A stretch of DNA of 41,009 nucleotides from Gammaproteobacteria bacterium (GTDB lineage Bacteria; Pseudomonadota; Gammaproteobacteria; Steroidobacterales; GCA-2729495). The notes beneath the pieces are model-generated. The model was not told the DNA's origin, made no database searches, and saw only the letters and a list, made by a program, of their open reading frames with translations. Shown here in pieces: positions 31,001-38,951 of this stretch. Position 1 is the first letter of the stretch. Each line of letters begins with the position of its first letter. Both the position numbers and the translations under genes were made by a program. The stretch is from assembly GCA_013001905.1 (NCBI GenBank), contig JABDLC010000067.1:1-41009 (forward strand). Reading direction: 5' to 3'.

Positions 31001-31987
31001 TTAGCGCGTTCCTGTTACCTGCATGGGTAACCGCCACACGCCATTGGTACCGGTTACGTACAACTGATCACGGCCTGCGCCCGCAAAGGTCAGATTTGAT
31101 ACGAAACCTTTCGGTTTATCGATCACCCCGATGTAGGCGCCGTCCGGCGCATAGACCTGGATGCCGTAGAAGCTGGACACATAAAAGCGACCATCACGGT
31201 CAACTGTCATGCCGTTGGTGCCGGGGCGGCCCTCCTGAATCACCTCGTCGCCCAGCCGGGTGACTGTTTGCACCGGGCCGAAAAAATTTTCGCGTTCGGT
31301 GAGCGTGCCATCTTCACTGACTGCAAAGGCCCACAATCGCGCTTCAACACTGTCAGTGACGGCGAGTGTCTCACCGTCTGCCGACAGCACGATGCCGTTG
31401 CCGCGAAAACCACCGGCGACTTTCATTACCGTACCGTCAGGCCTCAGTAACAATATCGACCTGTTGACCCGATCGGTAAACCAGATATTGCCATTGTCTG
31501 CGACCGCAACGTCGTTGCAGAACTCTCCCGGCGCGTTGGGATTGTCCGGTAGTGGCGTCATCTCACCCTGCAGCAGAGTTTCGCGGTTGCCATCCGGCGT
31601 GTAGCGCACAATCTGGGCGCCGCGATTGCGACAGCCGTAAATCAGGCCGTCCTTACCCATCACCAGGCCCATCGTGTGCTCGGTGGCGGTATCGAAGGGT
31701 GTAACGTTATCAGCAGCGTCCAGCCGGTAAACCATGTTCTGGATCGGCGCCGCGAACACAACGTCATCACCGGACAGTGCCACCGGTGAATCCGTATAGA
31801 CATAGCCACGCGTCAGCAGCGCCCACTCCGCCCCGGGTTGCACCAGCCCTTCCGGACGCGGTTCGACCGGCACGGCGGGCGCCTCCCGCGCAGGCGGGGC
31901 CTCTGCAGGCGCCGGCGCTTCGCTGCAGGCGGTCAACCACGCGGTCAGTGCGCAAACAAGAATCAGTCTGGTGTTGAGAACGATCAT
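31001..31987 (-). CDS. Lipoprotein with SMP-30/gluconolactonase-like beta-propeller
   Basis: The start is ATG 31987 (MIVLNTRLILVCALTAWLTAC), a lipoprotein signal with the lipid Cys at position 21; a longer frame from 32011 is possible. A Pro/Ala linker follows, then a six-bladed propeller of SMP-30 type with repeats (GLVMGKDGLIYGCRNRGAQIVRY, DVAVADNGNIWFTDRVNRSILLL, GIVLSADGETLAVTDS, GMTVDRDGRFYVSSF). Two of the usual metal ligands look present (Asn in FCNDV, Asp in AVTDS). The first, the Glu of the EGPVW motif in lactonases, is not evident (here DSPVAL). It may be a periplasmic lactonase or a non-catalytic relative. It has 328 residues. Confidence 0.8.
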   Translation of the reverse strand: MIVLNTRLILVCALTAWLTACSEAPAPAEAPPAREAPAVPVEPRPEGLVQPGAEWALLTRGYVYTDSPVALSGDDVVFAAPIQNMVYRLDAADNVTPFDTATEHTMGLVMGKDGLIYGCRNRGAQIVRYTPDGNRETLLQGEMTPLPDNPNAPGEFCNDVAVADNGNIWFTDRVNRSILLLRPDGTVMKVAGGFRGNGIVLSADGETLAVTDSVEARLWAFAVSEDGTLTERENFFGPVQTVTRLGDEVIQEGRPGTNGMTVDRDGRFYVSSFYGIQVYAPDGAYIGVIDKPKGFVSNLTFAGAGRDQLYVTGTNGVWRLPMQVTGTR

Positions 31988-32020
31988 CGCGTTGATTGTA
32001 TACCGTGACATACTTCGGGT

Positions 32021-32590
32021 ATGACGACCGCTTCACCAAATACGCGTCCGCTCGGTCGCCCGATTCGCTTTTGCTCCGCCTGCGGTGCGGAGGTGACGAT
32101 TGCCCGACCGGAAGGCGACCACCAGTTCCGCTATGTCTGCACCGCCTGTGCCGAAGTGCATTATGAAAACCCGAAGGTAGTCGTCGGCTGTGTCGCCGAG
32201 CACGAGGGAGGCATTTTGCTGTGCAAACGGGCCATTCCGCCACGCCGGGGCTACTGGACCTTGCCGGCCGGCTTTATGGAACTGGGCGAGTCCATGTCGC
32301 ACGGCGCCGCTCGCGAGACCCGCGAAGAAGCCTGTGCTGACGTAACCATCGGCGCGCTGCTGGCGTCGGTGAACATACTCAGCGCCGGACAGGTGCACGT
32401 GTTCTTTCGTGCCGTGCTGCCCCGACCGGAATTCGCCAGCGGCCCGGAAAGTCTCGACGTGCAGCTGGTGGCCCCGAACGACCTCCCCTGGGACGAAATG
32501 GCGTTTACGAGCAACCGTATAGCGCTGGAGCAATACCTGTGGCAGGAGCGCACGGGGCGCCGTTTCGTCTGGACCGGCAACGCGCTCTGA
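32021..32590 (+). CDS. Nudix hydrolase with N-terminal zinc ribbon
   Basis: 189 residues. The zinc ribbon has Cys18, Cys21, Cys40 and Cys43 (FCSACG ... CTAC). The Nudix box spans residues 84-106 ([23 protein letters not shown]) with all Glu and Arg residues for metal binding; the usual last Gly is Cys105. Relatives split nucleoside diphosphates linked to another group, such as ADP-ribose or NADH; the exact substrate cannot be read. The start is only 33 bases from the divergent lipoprotein start, so their promoters must overlap coding sequence. Confidence 0.92.
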   Translation: MTTASPNTRPLGRPIRFCSACGAEVTIARPEGDHQFRYVCTACAEVHYENPKVVVGCVAEHEGGILLCKRAIPPRRGYWTLPAGFMELGESMSHGAARETREEACADVTIGALLASVNILSAGQVHVFFRAVLPRPEFASGPESLDVQLVAPNDLPWDEMAFTSNRIALEQYLWQERTGRRFVWTGNAL

Positions 32591-32633
32591 GCACCGCCGC
32601 CTGTCAACACACTGTAAACAGACGTTTTTTCCC

Positions 32634-32662
32634 TTTAATTTTGTATTTTTTGCGGCTAGAGT
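32634..32662 (+). promoter_or_regulatory. Possible promoter of fdxA
   Basis: An A/T-rich tract (32625-32651) precedes TAGAGT at 32657-32662, with TTTAAT 17 bases upstream. The -35 match is weak, but the base composition differs sharply from the surroundings and the position suits the fdxA start. Confidence 0.3.
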
Positions 32663-32702
32663 ACCGCCCTCAGCAAGAACCCGGCTCGCTCAGGAGAAGC
32701 CA

Positions 32703-33026
32703 GTGACATTTGTCGTTACCGAAAACTGCATCAAGTGCAAATACATGGATTGTGTCGAGGTCTGCCCCGTGGACTGCTTCCACGAAGGCCCGAACATGCT
32801 GGTCATTGACCCGGAAGAATGCATTGACTGCACGCTGTGTGAGCCGGAATGCCCCAGCGAAGCCATCTACGCCGACGATGAAGTGCCGGAGGATCAGCAA
32901 GAATTCATTAAGCTGAATGAAGAGCTGTCGCAGGACTGGCCTGTCATTACGGAAATCGGTGACGTGCCGGCTGATGCCGACGACTGGAAAGACAAGCCTA
33001 ATAAGAAAGAACTGCTGGAACGCTAG
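32703..33026 (+). CDS. fdxA: 7Fe ferredoxin FdxA (3Fe-4S / 4Fe-4S)
   Basis: A small electron carrier like Azotobacter ferredoxin I. The protein has 107 residues. Nine cysteines match the family: Cys9, 12, 17, 21 and 25 ([23 protein letters not shown]) and Cys40, 43, 46 and 50 ([12 protein letters not shown]). The C-terminal extension [15 protein letters not shown]...WP is also typical. The start is GTG 32703 with AGGAGA upstream. The last codons and stop are included in a tandem repeat that continues past the gene. Confidence 0.97.
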   Translation: MTFVVTENCIKCKYMDCVEVCPVDCFHEGPNMLVIDPEECIDCTLCEPECPSEAIYADDEVPEDQQEFIKLNEELSQDWPVITEIGDVPADADDWKDKPNKKELLER

Positions 33027-33160
33027 GCTGCCCGATTCATGAGGCAACCCGCCTGGCGTGCCGCTGCAAATTTAAGAATTGCTGGAGCGCTAGGCTGCTT
33101 CATTCGTGCGGCAACCCGCCTGGCCTACCGCTGCAAATTTAAGAATTGCTGGAACAATAG
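33007..33160 (+). repeat. 67-bp tandem repeat (2.3 copies) duplicating the fdxA 3' end
   Basis: Copy 1 is 33007-33073, copy 2 is 33074-33140, and a partial copy is 33141-33160. Copies 1 and 2 differ at 9 of 67 positions. Each copy starts with the fdxA end (AAGAA-TG-CTGGA..., coding ELLER-stop or ELLEQ-stop), so the gene terminus is repeated twice behind the real stop. Within copy 2, GCGG-CAAC-CCGC (33108-33119) can form a small hairpin and TAGGC/GCCTA (33091-33095 and 33123-33127) an outer stem. Confidence 0.93.
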
Positions 33161-33161
33161 A

Positions 33162-33884
33162 TCAGGACTCCGAGTCCAGAAGTTTCAGCAATTCTTCACT
33201 GCTGCGGTAACCGATGATCAGAGCGCCGTCCTGTGTCAGCAACGCAGGGGTGCCACTGAGACCCAACTCGTTCACCGCCGCGTAGTGCGCATCCAGAATT
33301 GACGTGTCGCAATCACCCGATTCGACAGCCTGATTGTTTTTCGCGCGGGTCATAGCTTTCTGCCGTGATTCCGCACACCAGACGTCCTGCGCTTTTTTCC
33401 AGCTGCTGGTCCCCGGGCCACTGCGCGGGAAGAACAAATAACGGATACTAATTCCCGCCTCGTTGTAGTTGGCAATCTCCCGGTGCAGCTTGCGGCAGTA
33501 GCCGCAGTCGATATCGGTGAACACCACCACTTCGGCGATTTCGTTGTCCGCAGCAAATACGATCGACTCTGAGTCATCAAATTTGTTGACGTAGCCGAGC
33601 CGCTTTTTGGCTTTGCTGGCTTCGGTAAGATCCGTTTCGGTCTCGATGTCGACCAGGCTGCCGACGAACAGATGCTTACCGTCTTCCGACATATAGAAAA
33701 TGTTGGGCCCGCTGTGCAGCTCGAGGTAACCGGGCACCGGCGCCGGCTGCACCAGCTCAATCTCCAGCCCGGGCAGCGCTTCAGTGACGAACTCATACTC
33801 CGCGGGCAAGGCGGCTTGCGCAGCCGAAATCTGGAGGCCCGCCAGCGCGAGGCCGGTCAGGAGTGACTGGATTGTGGTCTTCAT
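33162..33884 (-). CDS. dsbC: Thiol:disulfide interchange protein DsbC
   Basis: A periplasmic disulfide isomerase. The start is ATG 33884 (GGAG five bases upstream), giving 240 residues; the open frame to 33974 is not supported. The signal peptide ends at SAAQA (residue 24). The N-terminal dimerisation domain (about 30-85) leads to the thioredoxin domain with the active site CGYC at 127-130 (VFTDIDCGYCRKLH) and the cis-proline in LSGTPALLTQDG. A second cysteine pair is in VWCAES and SGDCDT. It follows xerD, as in E. coli, but a terminator separates the two. Confidence 0.95.
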   Translation of the reverse strand: MKTTIQSLLTGLALAGLQISAAQAALPAEYEFVTEALPGLEIELVQPAPVPGYLELHSGPNIFYMSEDGKHLFVGSLVDIETETDLTEASKAKKRLGYVNKFDDSESIVFAADNEIAEVVVFTDIDCGYCRKLHREIANYNEAGISIRYLFFPRSGPGTSSWKKAQDVWCAESRQKAMTRAKNNQAVESGDCDTSILDAHYAAVNELGLSGTPALLTQDGALIIGYRSSEELLKLLDSES

Positions 33885-34004
33885 TTGAGCTCCGGTGTGG
33901 GGCGGTTGTGCGTTTGGACAAATGCTGCGGGACTGGGTTCCGCCGACGTTGCCTGAAGATTGTAATTTTAGCACGCAGCCACCGCGCCGTTGTTGCAGTT
34001 CCCA

Positions 34005-34038
34005 ACAAAAAACCCGCCCCGCGCAAGCGGGCCGGGTT
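34005..34038 (-). terminator. Intrinsic terminator of xerD
   Basis: On the minus strand AACCCG-GCCCGC-TTGC-GCGGGG-CGGGTT forms a long stem with one mismatch and continues into a T-run (GGGTTTTTTGTT). It lies 39 bases after the xerD stop. Confidence 0.85.
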
Positions 34039-34076
34039 CTGTAGCCGATCTGCAGCGGCGGTCGGTGATGAGCTGT

Positions 34077-35015
34077 TTAGCCGCGCGGATGGTGCTCTGA
34101 ATGCAGGTCCTTCATGCGCGCTCTGGCGACATGCGTATATATCTGTGTCGTTGACAGATCACTGTGGCCCAGCAGCATTTGGACAACGCGCAGGTCGGCG
34201 CCGTTATTCAGCAGATGGGTCGCAAACGCATGACGCAGCGTATGCGGTGACATCTTGCTGCTGATGCCGGCAATCTTGGAGTAGCGCTTGATGATGTGCC
34301 AGAAAGCCTGACGCGTCATGCGGTCGCCGCGGCGAGTGGGGAACAGGTAATCGGTCTGGCGCTCGAGAAGAATCTCACCGCGCGGGCCGGCGATAAAGTC
34401 GCGCAGCCAGTTCTGGGCTTCTTCGCCCAACGGGATCAGTCGCTCGCGACCGCCCTTGCCGACGATGCGGGCCACACCCTGGTTCAGGTTGACCTCGCTT
34501 TGTTTCAGATTAATCAGTTCAGATACGCGCAGACCGGTCGCATAGAGCACTTCCAGCATAGTGCGGTCACGATGGCCGAGCGGATCGTTGACGTCCGGCG
34601 CCGCCAGCAGGGATTCAACTTCACCCTCGGACAGCGACTGCGGCAGTGAGCGGCCGATGCGCGGCATCTCGATTTTGACGGTCGGGTCGTCCTTAATAAC
34701 GCCTTCGCGCAGCAGAAAACGGTAGAAACGGCGGAAGCTCGACAGCTGACGAGCCGTGGAACGCGGCTTGGCGCCCTGCTCCGTACGATGCGCGATAAAT
34801 GCAAGCAAGTCACTACGTGTCGCGTAGATCAGGCTGACGTCACGTTCCGCCAGCCAGCGGCGTAAGGCAACCAGGTCGGCACGGTAGGCGCCCAGCGTAT
34901 TCGCGGACAAACCACGTTCCATCCAGATTGCATCGAGAAACTTGTCGATGATGGCCTCAGATGAATCAGAAGCAGTCGCTTCTTTTTCAGCAGCTTTACT
35001 AGATATATCCGACAT
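34077..35015 (-). CDS. xerD: Site-specific tyrosine recombinase XerD
   Basis: With XerC, resolves chromosome dimers at dif. The protein has 312 residues. The SAM-like N-terminal domain (IIDKFLDAIWMERGLSANTLGAYR) comes first. The catalytic residues are all present: Arg163 (ATGLRVSELINL), Lys187 (GKGGRERLIPL), His258 and Arg261 (SPHTLRHAFATHLL), His284 (LLGHSDLSTTQIY) and Tyr293. Sequence wording and the neighbouring dsbC argue for the housekeeping XerD, not a phage integrase. The first 20 residues are extra compared with E. coli. Confidence 0.96.
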   Translation of the reverse strand: MSDISSKAAEKEATASDSSEAIIDKFLDAIWMERGLSANTLGAYRADLVALRRWLAERDVSLIYATRSDLLAFIAHRTEQGAKPRSTARQLSSFRRFYRFLLREGVIKDDPTVKIEMPRIGRSLPQSLSEGEVESLLAAPDVNDPLGHRDRTMLEVLYATGLRVSELINLKQSEVNLNQGVARIVGKGGRERLIPLGEEAQNWLRDFIAGPRGEILLERQTDYLFPTRRGDRMTRQAFWHIIKRYSKIAGISSKMSPHTLRHAFATHLLNNGADLRVVQMLLGHSDLSTTQIYTHVARARMKDLHSEHHPRG

Positions 35016-35322
35016 TACTTCAGTTCATCTCACGCGGCAATTACGTTTAAAACCCCGATATCCGAACGGTGCGGCGCTGGACCATCTGCTGTGCGTTACG
35101 GATAATCCGTAGCGCAGTCATTTGCAGCCCAACTTTCCTCCGTGCATCGCCGCCGCTTAAGTGCAATGCGAAAACACACCGGTTCGGGTCGATAGGAAGT
35201 ATGTTTCCGCGCGGTATTGGTAGCCGTGATCGAATTCACAGAATCCAGTAATGACAGGGTTAAATGTTTGATTTAACTAAATGTGGATTAGTTCACACTT
35301 GGACTCGGAGCTCTGACGCTTT
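35016..35322. other. 307-base divergent intergenic region between xerD and plsC
   Basis: No reading frame here resembles a protein. It should hold the promoters of xerD and plsC. Visible structures are a short palindrome TACGGAT-A-ATCCGTA in the left part and the inverted repeat at 35259-35277. The right part (35250-35300) is clearly A/T-richer than the surroundings, as expected of a promoter. Confidence 0.55.
35259..35277. promoter_or_regulatory. Inverted repeat upstream of plsC, possible operator
   Basis: GTTAAAT-GTTTG-ATTTAAC is a perfect 7-bp inverted repeat with a 5-base spacer, ending 45 bases before the plsC start within an A/T-rich patch. Size and position suit a dimeric repressor site. 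It could also be chance in A/T-rich DNA. I do not recognise the regulator. Confidence 0.4.
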
Positions 35323-36039
35323 ATGAAGACGCTGGTCGCAAAGCTATACGGGCTGTGGTTCCTGGTGGTCTTCGTGTTCTGCGCCACGGGCGCTGTATTG
35401 CTGGCATTGCTGCTGCCGGGCGAGCACCGGCGGCGGCGTGCTGCACGCAGTGCGGCACGATGGGTGTTTCTCCTGACGGGCAGTTTTCCGTCGATCCGCG
35501 GGCTGGAGCGGCTGCCCGAGGAGCCATCCGTGATCGTCGCCAACCACGCCAGCTATCTTGACGGGGTATTAATGACCGCAGCACTGCCTGACCGGTTCCG
35601 CTTTGTCATCAAGCGGGAAATGACGGATGTGCCCGTGGCCCATTTTCTGCTGCGCCGAGTCGGCGCGCACTTTGTGGAGCGGAGTGACTCCCGACGAGGC
35701 GCCACGGATATCCGCAACATCATGCAAACCGCCGACAGCGGCGGTTCGCTGGTGTTCTTCCCCGAGGGCACGTTTCGGCCTGAGGCGGGCCTGCGTCGGT
35801 TCCGCAACGGCGCTTTCGCAGTCGCATTCCGCAACAATCTGCCGCTCGTGCCTGTGGCGATCTCGGGCACCCGCGAGATGCTGCCAGCGAATCGCCTGCT
35901 GCCGGCTCCGGGTTCGCTGAGCATCGAGATACATCCGATGTTTCAGCCGGCTGCCCACCAATCCATAGACGTGGCGATCATGTACTGCCGCGACCGGATC
36001 ATGCAATCCACTGGTGAACCGGACCTGCAAAGCTCATAA
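35323..36039 (+). CDS. plsC: 1-acyl-sn-glycerol-3-phosphate acyltransferase (PlsC family)
   Basis: Adds the second acyl chain to lysophosphatidic acid in phospholipid synthesis at the inner membrane. The protein has 238 residues. A membrane segment (LWFLVVFVFCATGAVLLALLL) precedes the acyltransferase domain with the HX4D motif at 75-80 (ANHASYLDG) and the glycerol-phosphate motif FFPEGTFRPEAGLRRFRNGAF at about 145-165, then VPVAISGTREMLP. It is followed by a thiolase 34 bases on, probably one transcript. Confidence 0.92.
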   Translation: MKTLVAKLYGLWFLVVFVFCATGAVLLALLLPGEHRRRRAARSAARWVFLLTGSFPSIRGLERLPEEPSVIVANHASYLDGVLMTAALPDRFRFVIKREMTDVPVAHFLLRRVGAHFVERSDSRRGATDIRNIMQTADSGGSLVFFPEGTFRPEAGLRRFRNGAFAVAFRNNLPLVPVAISGTREMLPANRLLPAPGSLSIEIHPMFQPAAHQSIDVAIMYCRDRIMQSTGEPDLQSS

Positions 36040-36073
36040 TTCCGAATTCATAAAAGCAAGAGAACACCCTCCA

Positions 36074-37255
36074 GTGAGCAATTCCTCCGTTGTAATCGTC
36101 GCCGCAAGGCGCACGCCCATCGGTTCCTTTCAGGGCGCACTCGGCACAGTCGCTGCACCGGACCTGTCCGCGGTTGCTACCCGCGCCTGTCTGGAAGACA
36201 CGGGCATCGATGGCGCCGATATAAACGAGGCCCTGCTGGGCTGCGTGCTGCCGGCCGGTATCGGTCAGGCCCCCGCGCGCCAGGCAGTGCTGGCCGCCGG
36301 CTTGCCGGTTTCAGTGGGCACCACGACGGTCAACAAAGTCTGCGGCTCGGGCATGAAGACCACCATGCTGGGCGCAGACCTCATCGCCGCGGGCGCAGCG
36401 GATATCGTTTTGACCGGCGGCATGGAGTCGATGAGCGGCGCGCCCTACCTGCTGCCAAAGGCACGGCGCGGCTATCGGATGGGGCACCAGGAAGTGCTCG
36501 ACCACATGTTTTACGACGGGCTGCAAAACCCCTATGACGGCAACATGATGGGGCATTTCGCGGAGCAGACAGCAAAGAAATACAGCATGACCCGTGAGCA
36601 GCAGGATGCATTCACAATCGAGTCGGTGCAGGCCGCCATGACGGCTATCGACAACGGCAGCTTCGCGGGTGAAATTGCACCGGTGGCTGTTAAACACCGG
36701 CGCACAGAAGCCGTGGTCGATCAGGACGAAGAGCCGCCGCGCTGTGACCTCGACGGCATCGGCGACATGCGCCCGGCATTTGCCAAAGACGGCACCGTCA
36801 CGGCTGCTAGCTCGTCATCTATTTCTGATGGTGCTGCATCGCTGCTGCTTGTGAGCGAGGCAAAAGCCGCCGAGCGCGGCCTCACCCCTCTGGCGCGCAT
36901 CGTCGCGCATGCCAGCCATGCGCATGAACCGGAGTGGTTCACGACCGCACCGGTCGGCGCACTGCGTACTGTGCTGGATAAAGCCGGCTGGACTGCGGCC
37001 GATGTGGATCTGTTTGAGATTAACGAAGCGTTCGCCTGCGTCGCCATGGCCGCGATACACGATCTGGGCCTGGATCGTTCCAGAGTCAATGTGAACGGCG
37101 GTGCCTGCGCGCTCGGTCACCCGATCGGTGCCAGTGGTGCCCGCATCATCGTGACGCTGATTCATGCACTGCGGAACCGCGGCCTGAGCAAAGGCGTCGC
37201 ATCCCTGTGCATCGGCGGCGGCGAAGCGGTCGCGGTAGCGCTCGAGACGTGCTGA
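36074..37255 (+). CDS. Acetyl-CoA C-acetyltransferase (thiolase)
   Basis: Condenses two acetyl-CoA to acetoacetyl-CoA or runs in reverse in beta-oxidation. The start is GTG 36074 (SNSSVVIVAARRTPIGSF), giving 393 residues, the usual thiolase II length; the open frame to 36014 overlaps plsC. Catalytic residues are Cys90 (VNKVCGSGMKT), His349 (CALGHPIGASGARI) and Cys379 (SLCIGGGEA). Its last codon lies 1 base from the end of the convergent ETF-QO gene. No polyhydroxybutyrate or hydroxyacyl-CoA genes are nearby, so the pathway is open. Confidence 0.93.
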   Translation: MSNSSVVIVAARRTPIGSFQGALGTVAAPDLSAVATRACLEDTGIDGADINEALLGCVLPAGIGQAPARQAVLAAGLPVSVGTTTVNKVCGSGMKTTMLGADLIAAGAADIVLTGGMESMSGAPYLLPKARRGYRMGHQEVLDHMFYDGLQNPYDGNMMGHFAEQTAKKYSMTREQQDAFTIESVQAAMTAIDNGSFAGEIAPVAVKHRRTEAVVDQDEEPPRCDLDGIGDMRPAFAKDGTVTAASSSSISDGAASLLLVSEAKAAERGLTPLARIVAHASHAHEPEWFTTAPVGALRTVLDKAGWTAADVDLFEINEAFACVAMAAIHDLGLDRSRVNVNGGACALGHPIGASGARIIVTLIHALRNRGLSKGVASLCIGGGEAVAVALETC

Positions 37256-37256
37256 C

Positions 37257-38903
37257 TCACATTCCCGTGTAATTCGGCCCGCCGGCGCCTTCCGGCACCG
37301 TCCAGTTGATGTTCTGGGCCGGATCCTTGATGTCACACGTCTTGCAGTGCACGCAGTTCTGCGCATTGATCTGGAAGCGCTGCACACCACCCTCTTCGAC
37401 CACTTCATAGACGCCCGCGGGGCAGTAACGCTGCGCGGGTTCATCATAAAGCGGCAGGTTTTTTTCGATCGGTATCTGCGGGTTTTCCAGCTTGAGGTGC
37501 ACCGGCTGGTCTTCTGCATGATCAGTGCTCGACAAATACACCGATGACAACAGGTCAAAACTGAGTTTGCCGTCAGGCGCCGGATACTCGATGGGCTCTG
37601 CGTCTGCAGCGAGCTTCAGTGCGGCGTGATCCGGTTCTGTATTGCGCAGCGTCCACGGCGCCTTGCCGCGCAGAATATTCTGATCGAACCATATGTAGGC
37701 AGCGCCAAGCAGCACACCGAATTTGTGCTGGGCAGGCCCGAAATTGCGTGCAGCCTCTAATTCACGCCAGACCCAGGAGTCTTTGACCCGCTGCGCGTAG
37801 CCGCCCACGCTGTCGTCCGGTGCTGCACTCTGTAAAGCCGCAAAAACACTTTCTGCGGCGAGCATGCCGGTCTTCATCGCCGTATGTGAACCCTTGATCT
37901 TCGCGCCGTTAAGGAAGCCAGCTTCACAGCCGGCCATCAAACCACCCGGAAAGACCAGTTCAGGCAATGACTGCAGGCCACCTTTGTTTACCGCACGCGC
38001 ACCGTACGAAATGCGTTTGCCCCCGCCCAGCGTCGTCGCGATGACGGGGTGGTGTTTCCAGCGCTGAAATTCCTTGAACGGATTGAGATGCGGGTTGCTG
38101 TAGTTCAACGCAACGATATAGCCGAGGTATACCTGATGGTTGGCGGCGTGATACAGAAAACCGCCGCCTTCGGTGTGCGCATCGAGCGGCCAACCGGTCG
38201 TGTGCACAACCTTACCTTCGCTGTGCAGTGCGGGGTCGATCTCCCACACTTCTTTAATGCCGATGCCGTAATGCTGGGGATCGGCATTAGCGCGCAAATC
38301 AAACGTCGTCATGAGCTCTTTGCCGAGGCTGCCGCGACAACCTTCAGCAAAAATCGTATAGGGCGCGCGCAACTCGTAGCCCGATTCAAACGTAGTCTTC
38401 TCGTTACCCGCGGCGTCACGACCCATGTCACCGGTAATCACACCAGCCACCCGGCCATCCTCGTATATGACCTCAGACGCCGCAAAGCCCGGGAAGATAT
38501 TGACGCCCATCGCCTCCGCCTGTTCACCCAGCCAGCGGCACAGGTTCCCCAGACTGACAATGTAGTTGCCGTCGTTATGCATTGTGTGCGGGACGAAGAT
38601 CCCCGGGACCTGTGTCGAGCCGGACTCACTGGTCAGGAAGTGCACATCATCGCCGCTGACGGCGGTCGTGACGGGCGCACCGCGCTCCTTCCAGTCCGGA
38701 AACAGTTCGTTTAACGCACGGGGCTCCAGCACGGCACCCGACACAATGTGCGCGCCGATTTCCGAGCCTTTTTCGACCAGACAGACAGTCAGTTCCCGGC
38801 CTGCCTCTGCCCCCAGCTGCATAATTCTGCAGGCCGCCGACAAACCTGCGGGACCGCCGCCAACAATGACGACGTCAAATTCCATGCTTTCGCGTTCTGT
38901 CAC
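37257..38903 (-). CDS. Electron-transfer flavoprotein:ubiquinone oxidoreductase
   Basis: A membrane-bound FAD and 4Fe-4S enzyme that passes electrons from ETF (acyl-CoA dehydrogenases) to ubiquinone. I choose GTG 38903 (giving TERESMEFDVVIVGGGPAG) because of GGGAAAG upstream and similarity to Pseudomonas; ATG 38885 and GTG 38915 are alternatives. It has 548 residues. The FAD dinucleotide motif is at about residues 12-20. HYGIGIKEVWEID and FPGGLMAGCEAGFLN are typical, and the cluster cysteines are in RYCPAGVYEV and NAQNCVHCKTCDIKDP. The etfA and etfB partners are not in the window. Confidence 0.96.
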   Translation of the reverse strand: MTERESMEFDVVIVGGGPAGLSAACRIMQLGAEAGRELTVCLVEKGSEIGAHIVSGAVLEPRALNELFPDWKERGAPVTTAVSGDDVHFLTSESGSTQVPGIFVPHTMHNDGNYIVSLGNLCRWLGEQAEAMGVNIFPGFAASEVIYEDGRVAGVITGDMGRDAAGNEKTTFESGYELRAPYTIFAEGCRGSLGKELMTTFDLRANADPQHYGIGIKEVWEIDPALHSEGKVVHTTGWPLDAHTEGGGFLYHAANHQVYLGYIVALNYSNPHLNPFKEFQRWKHHPVIATTLGGGKRISYGARAVNKGGLQSLPELVFPGGLMAGCEAGFLNGAKIKGSHTAMKTGMLAAESVFAALQSAAPDDSVGGYAQRVKDSWVWRELEAARNFGPAQHKFGVLLGAAYIWFDQNILRGKAPWTLRNTEPDHAALKLAADAEPIEYPAPDGKLSFDLLSSVYLSSTDHAEDQPVHLKLENPQIPIEKNLPLYDEPAQRYCPAGVYEVVEEGGVQRFQINAQNCVHCKTCDIKDPAQNINWTVPEGAGGPNYTGM

Positions 38904-38951
38904 TGACTTTCCCACTCAGACAAGGCGGCTATTGTAATAGAATCAGCCGCC

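Noticed and set aside
33007-33160. CRISPR array
   Set aside because: The repeat has only 2.3 direct copies without spacers and overlaps the fdxA end; no cas genes are present.
34077-35015. Tyrosine recombinase as a sign of an integrated element
   Set aside because: The sequence is that of housekeeping XerD, dsbC follows as in E. coli, and no phage or plasmid genes are near.
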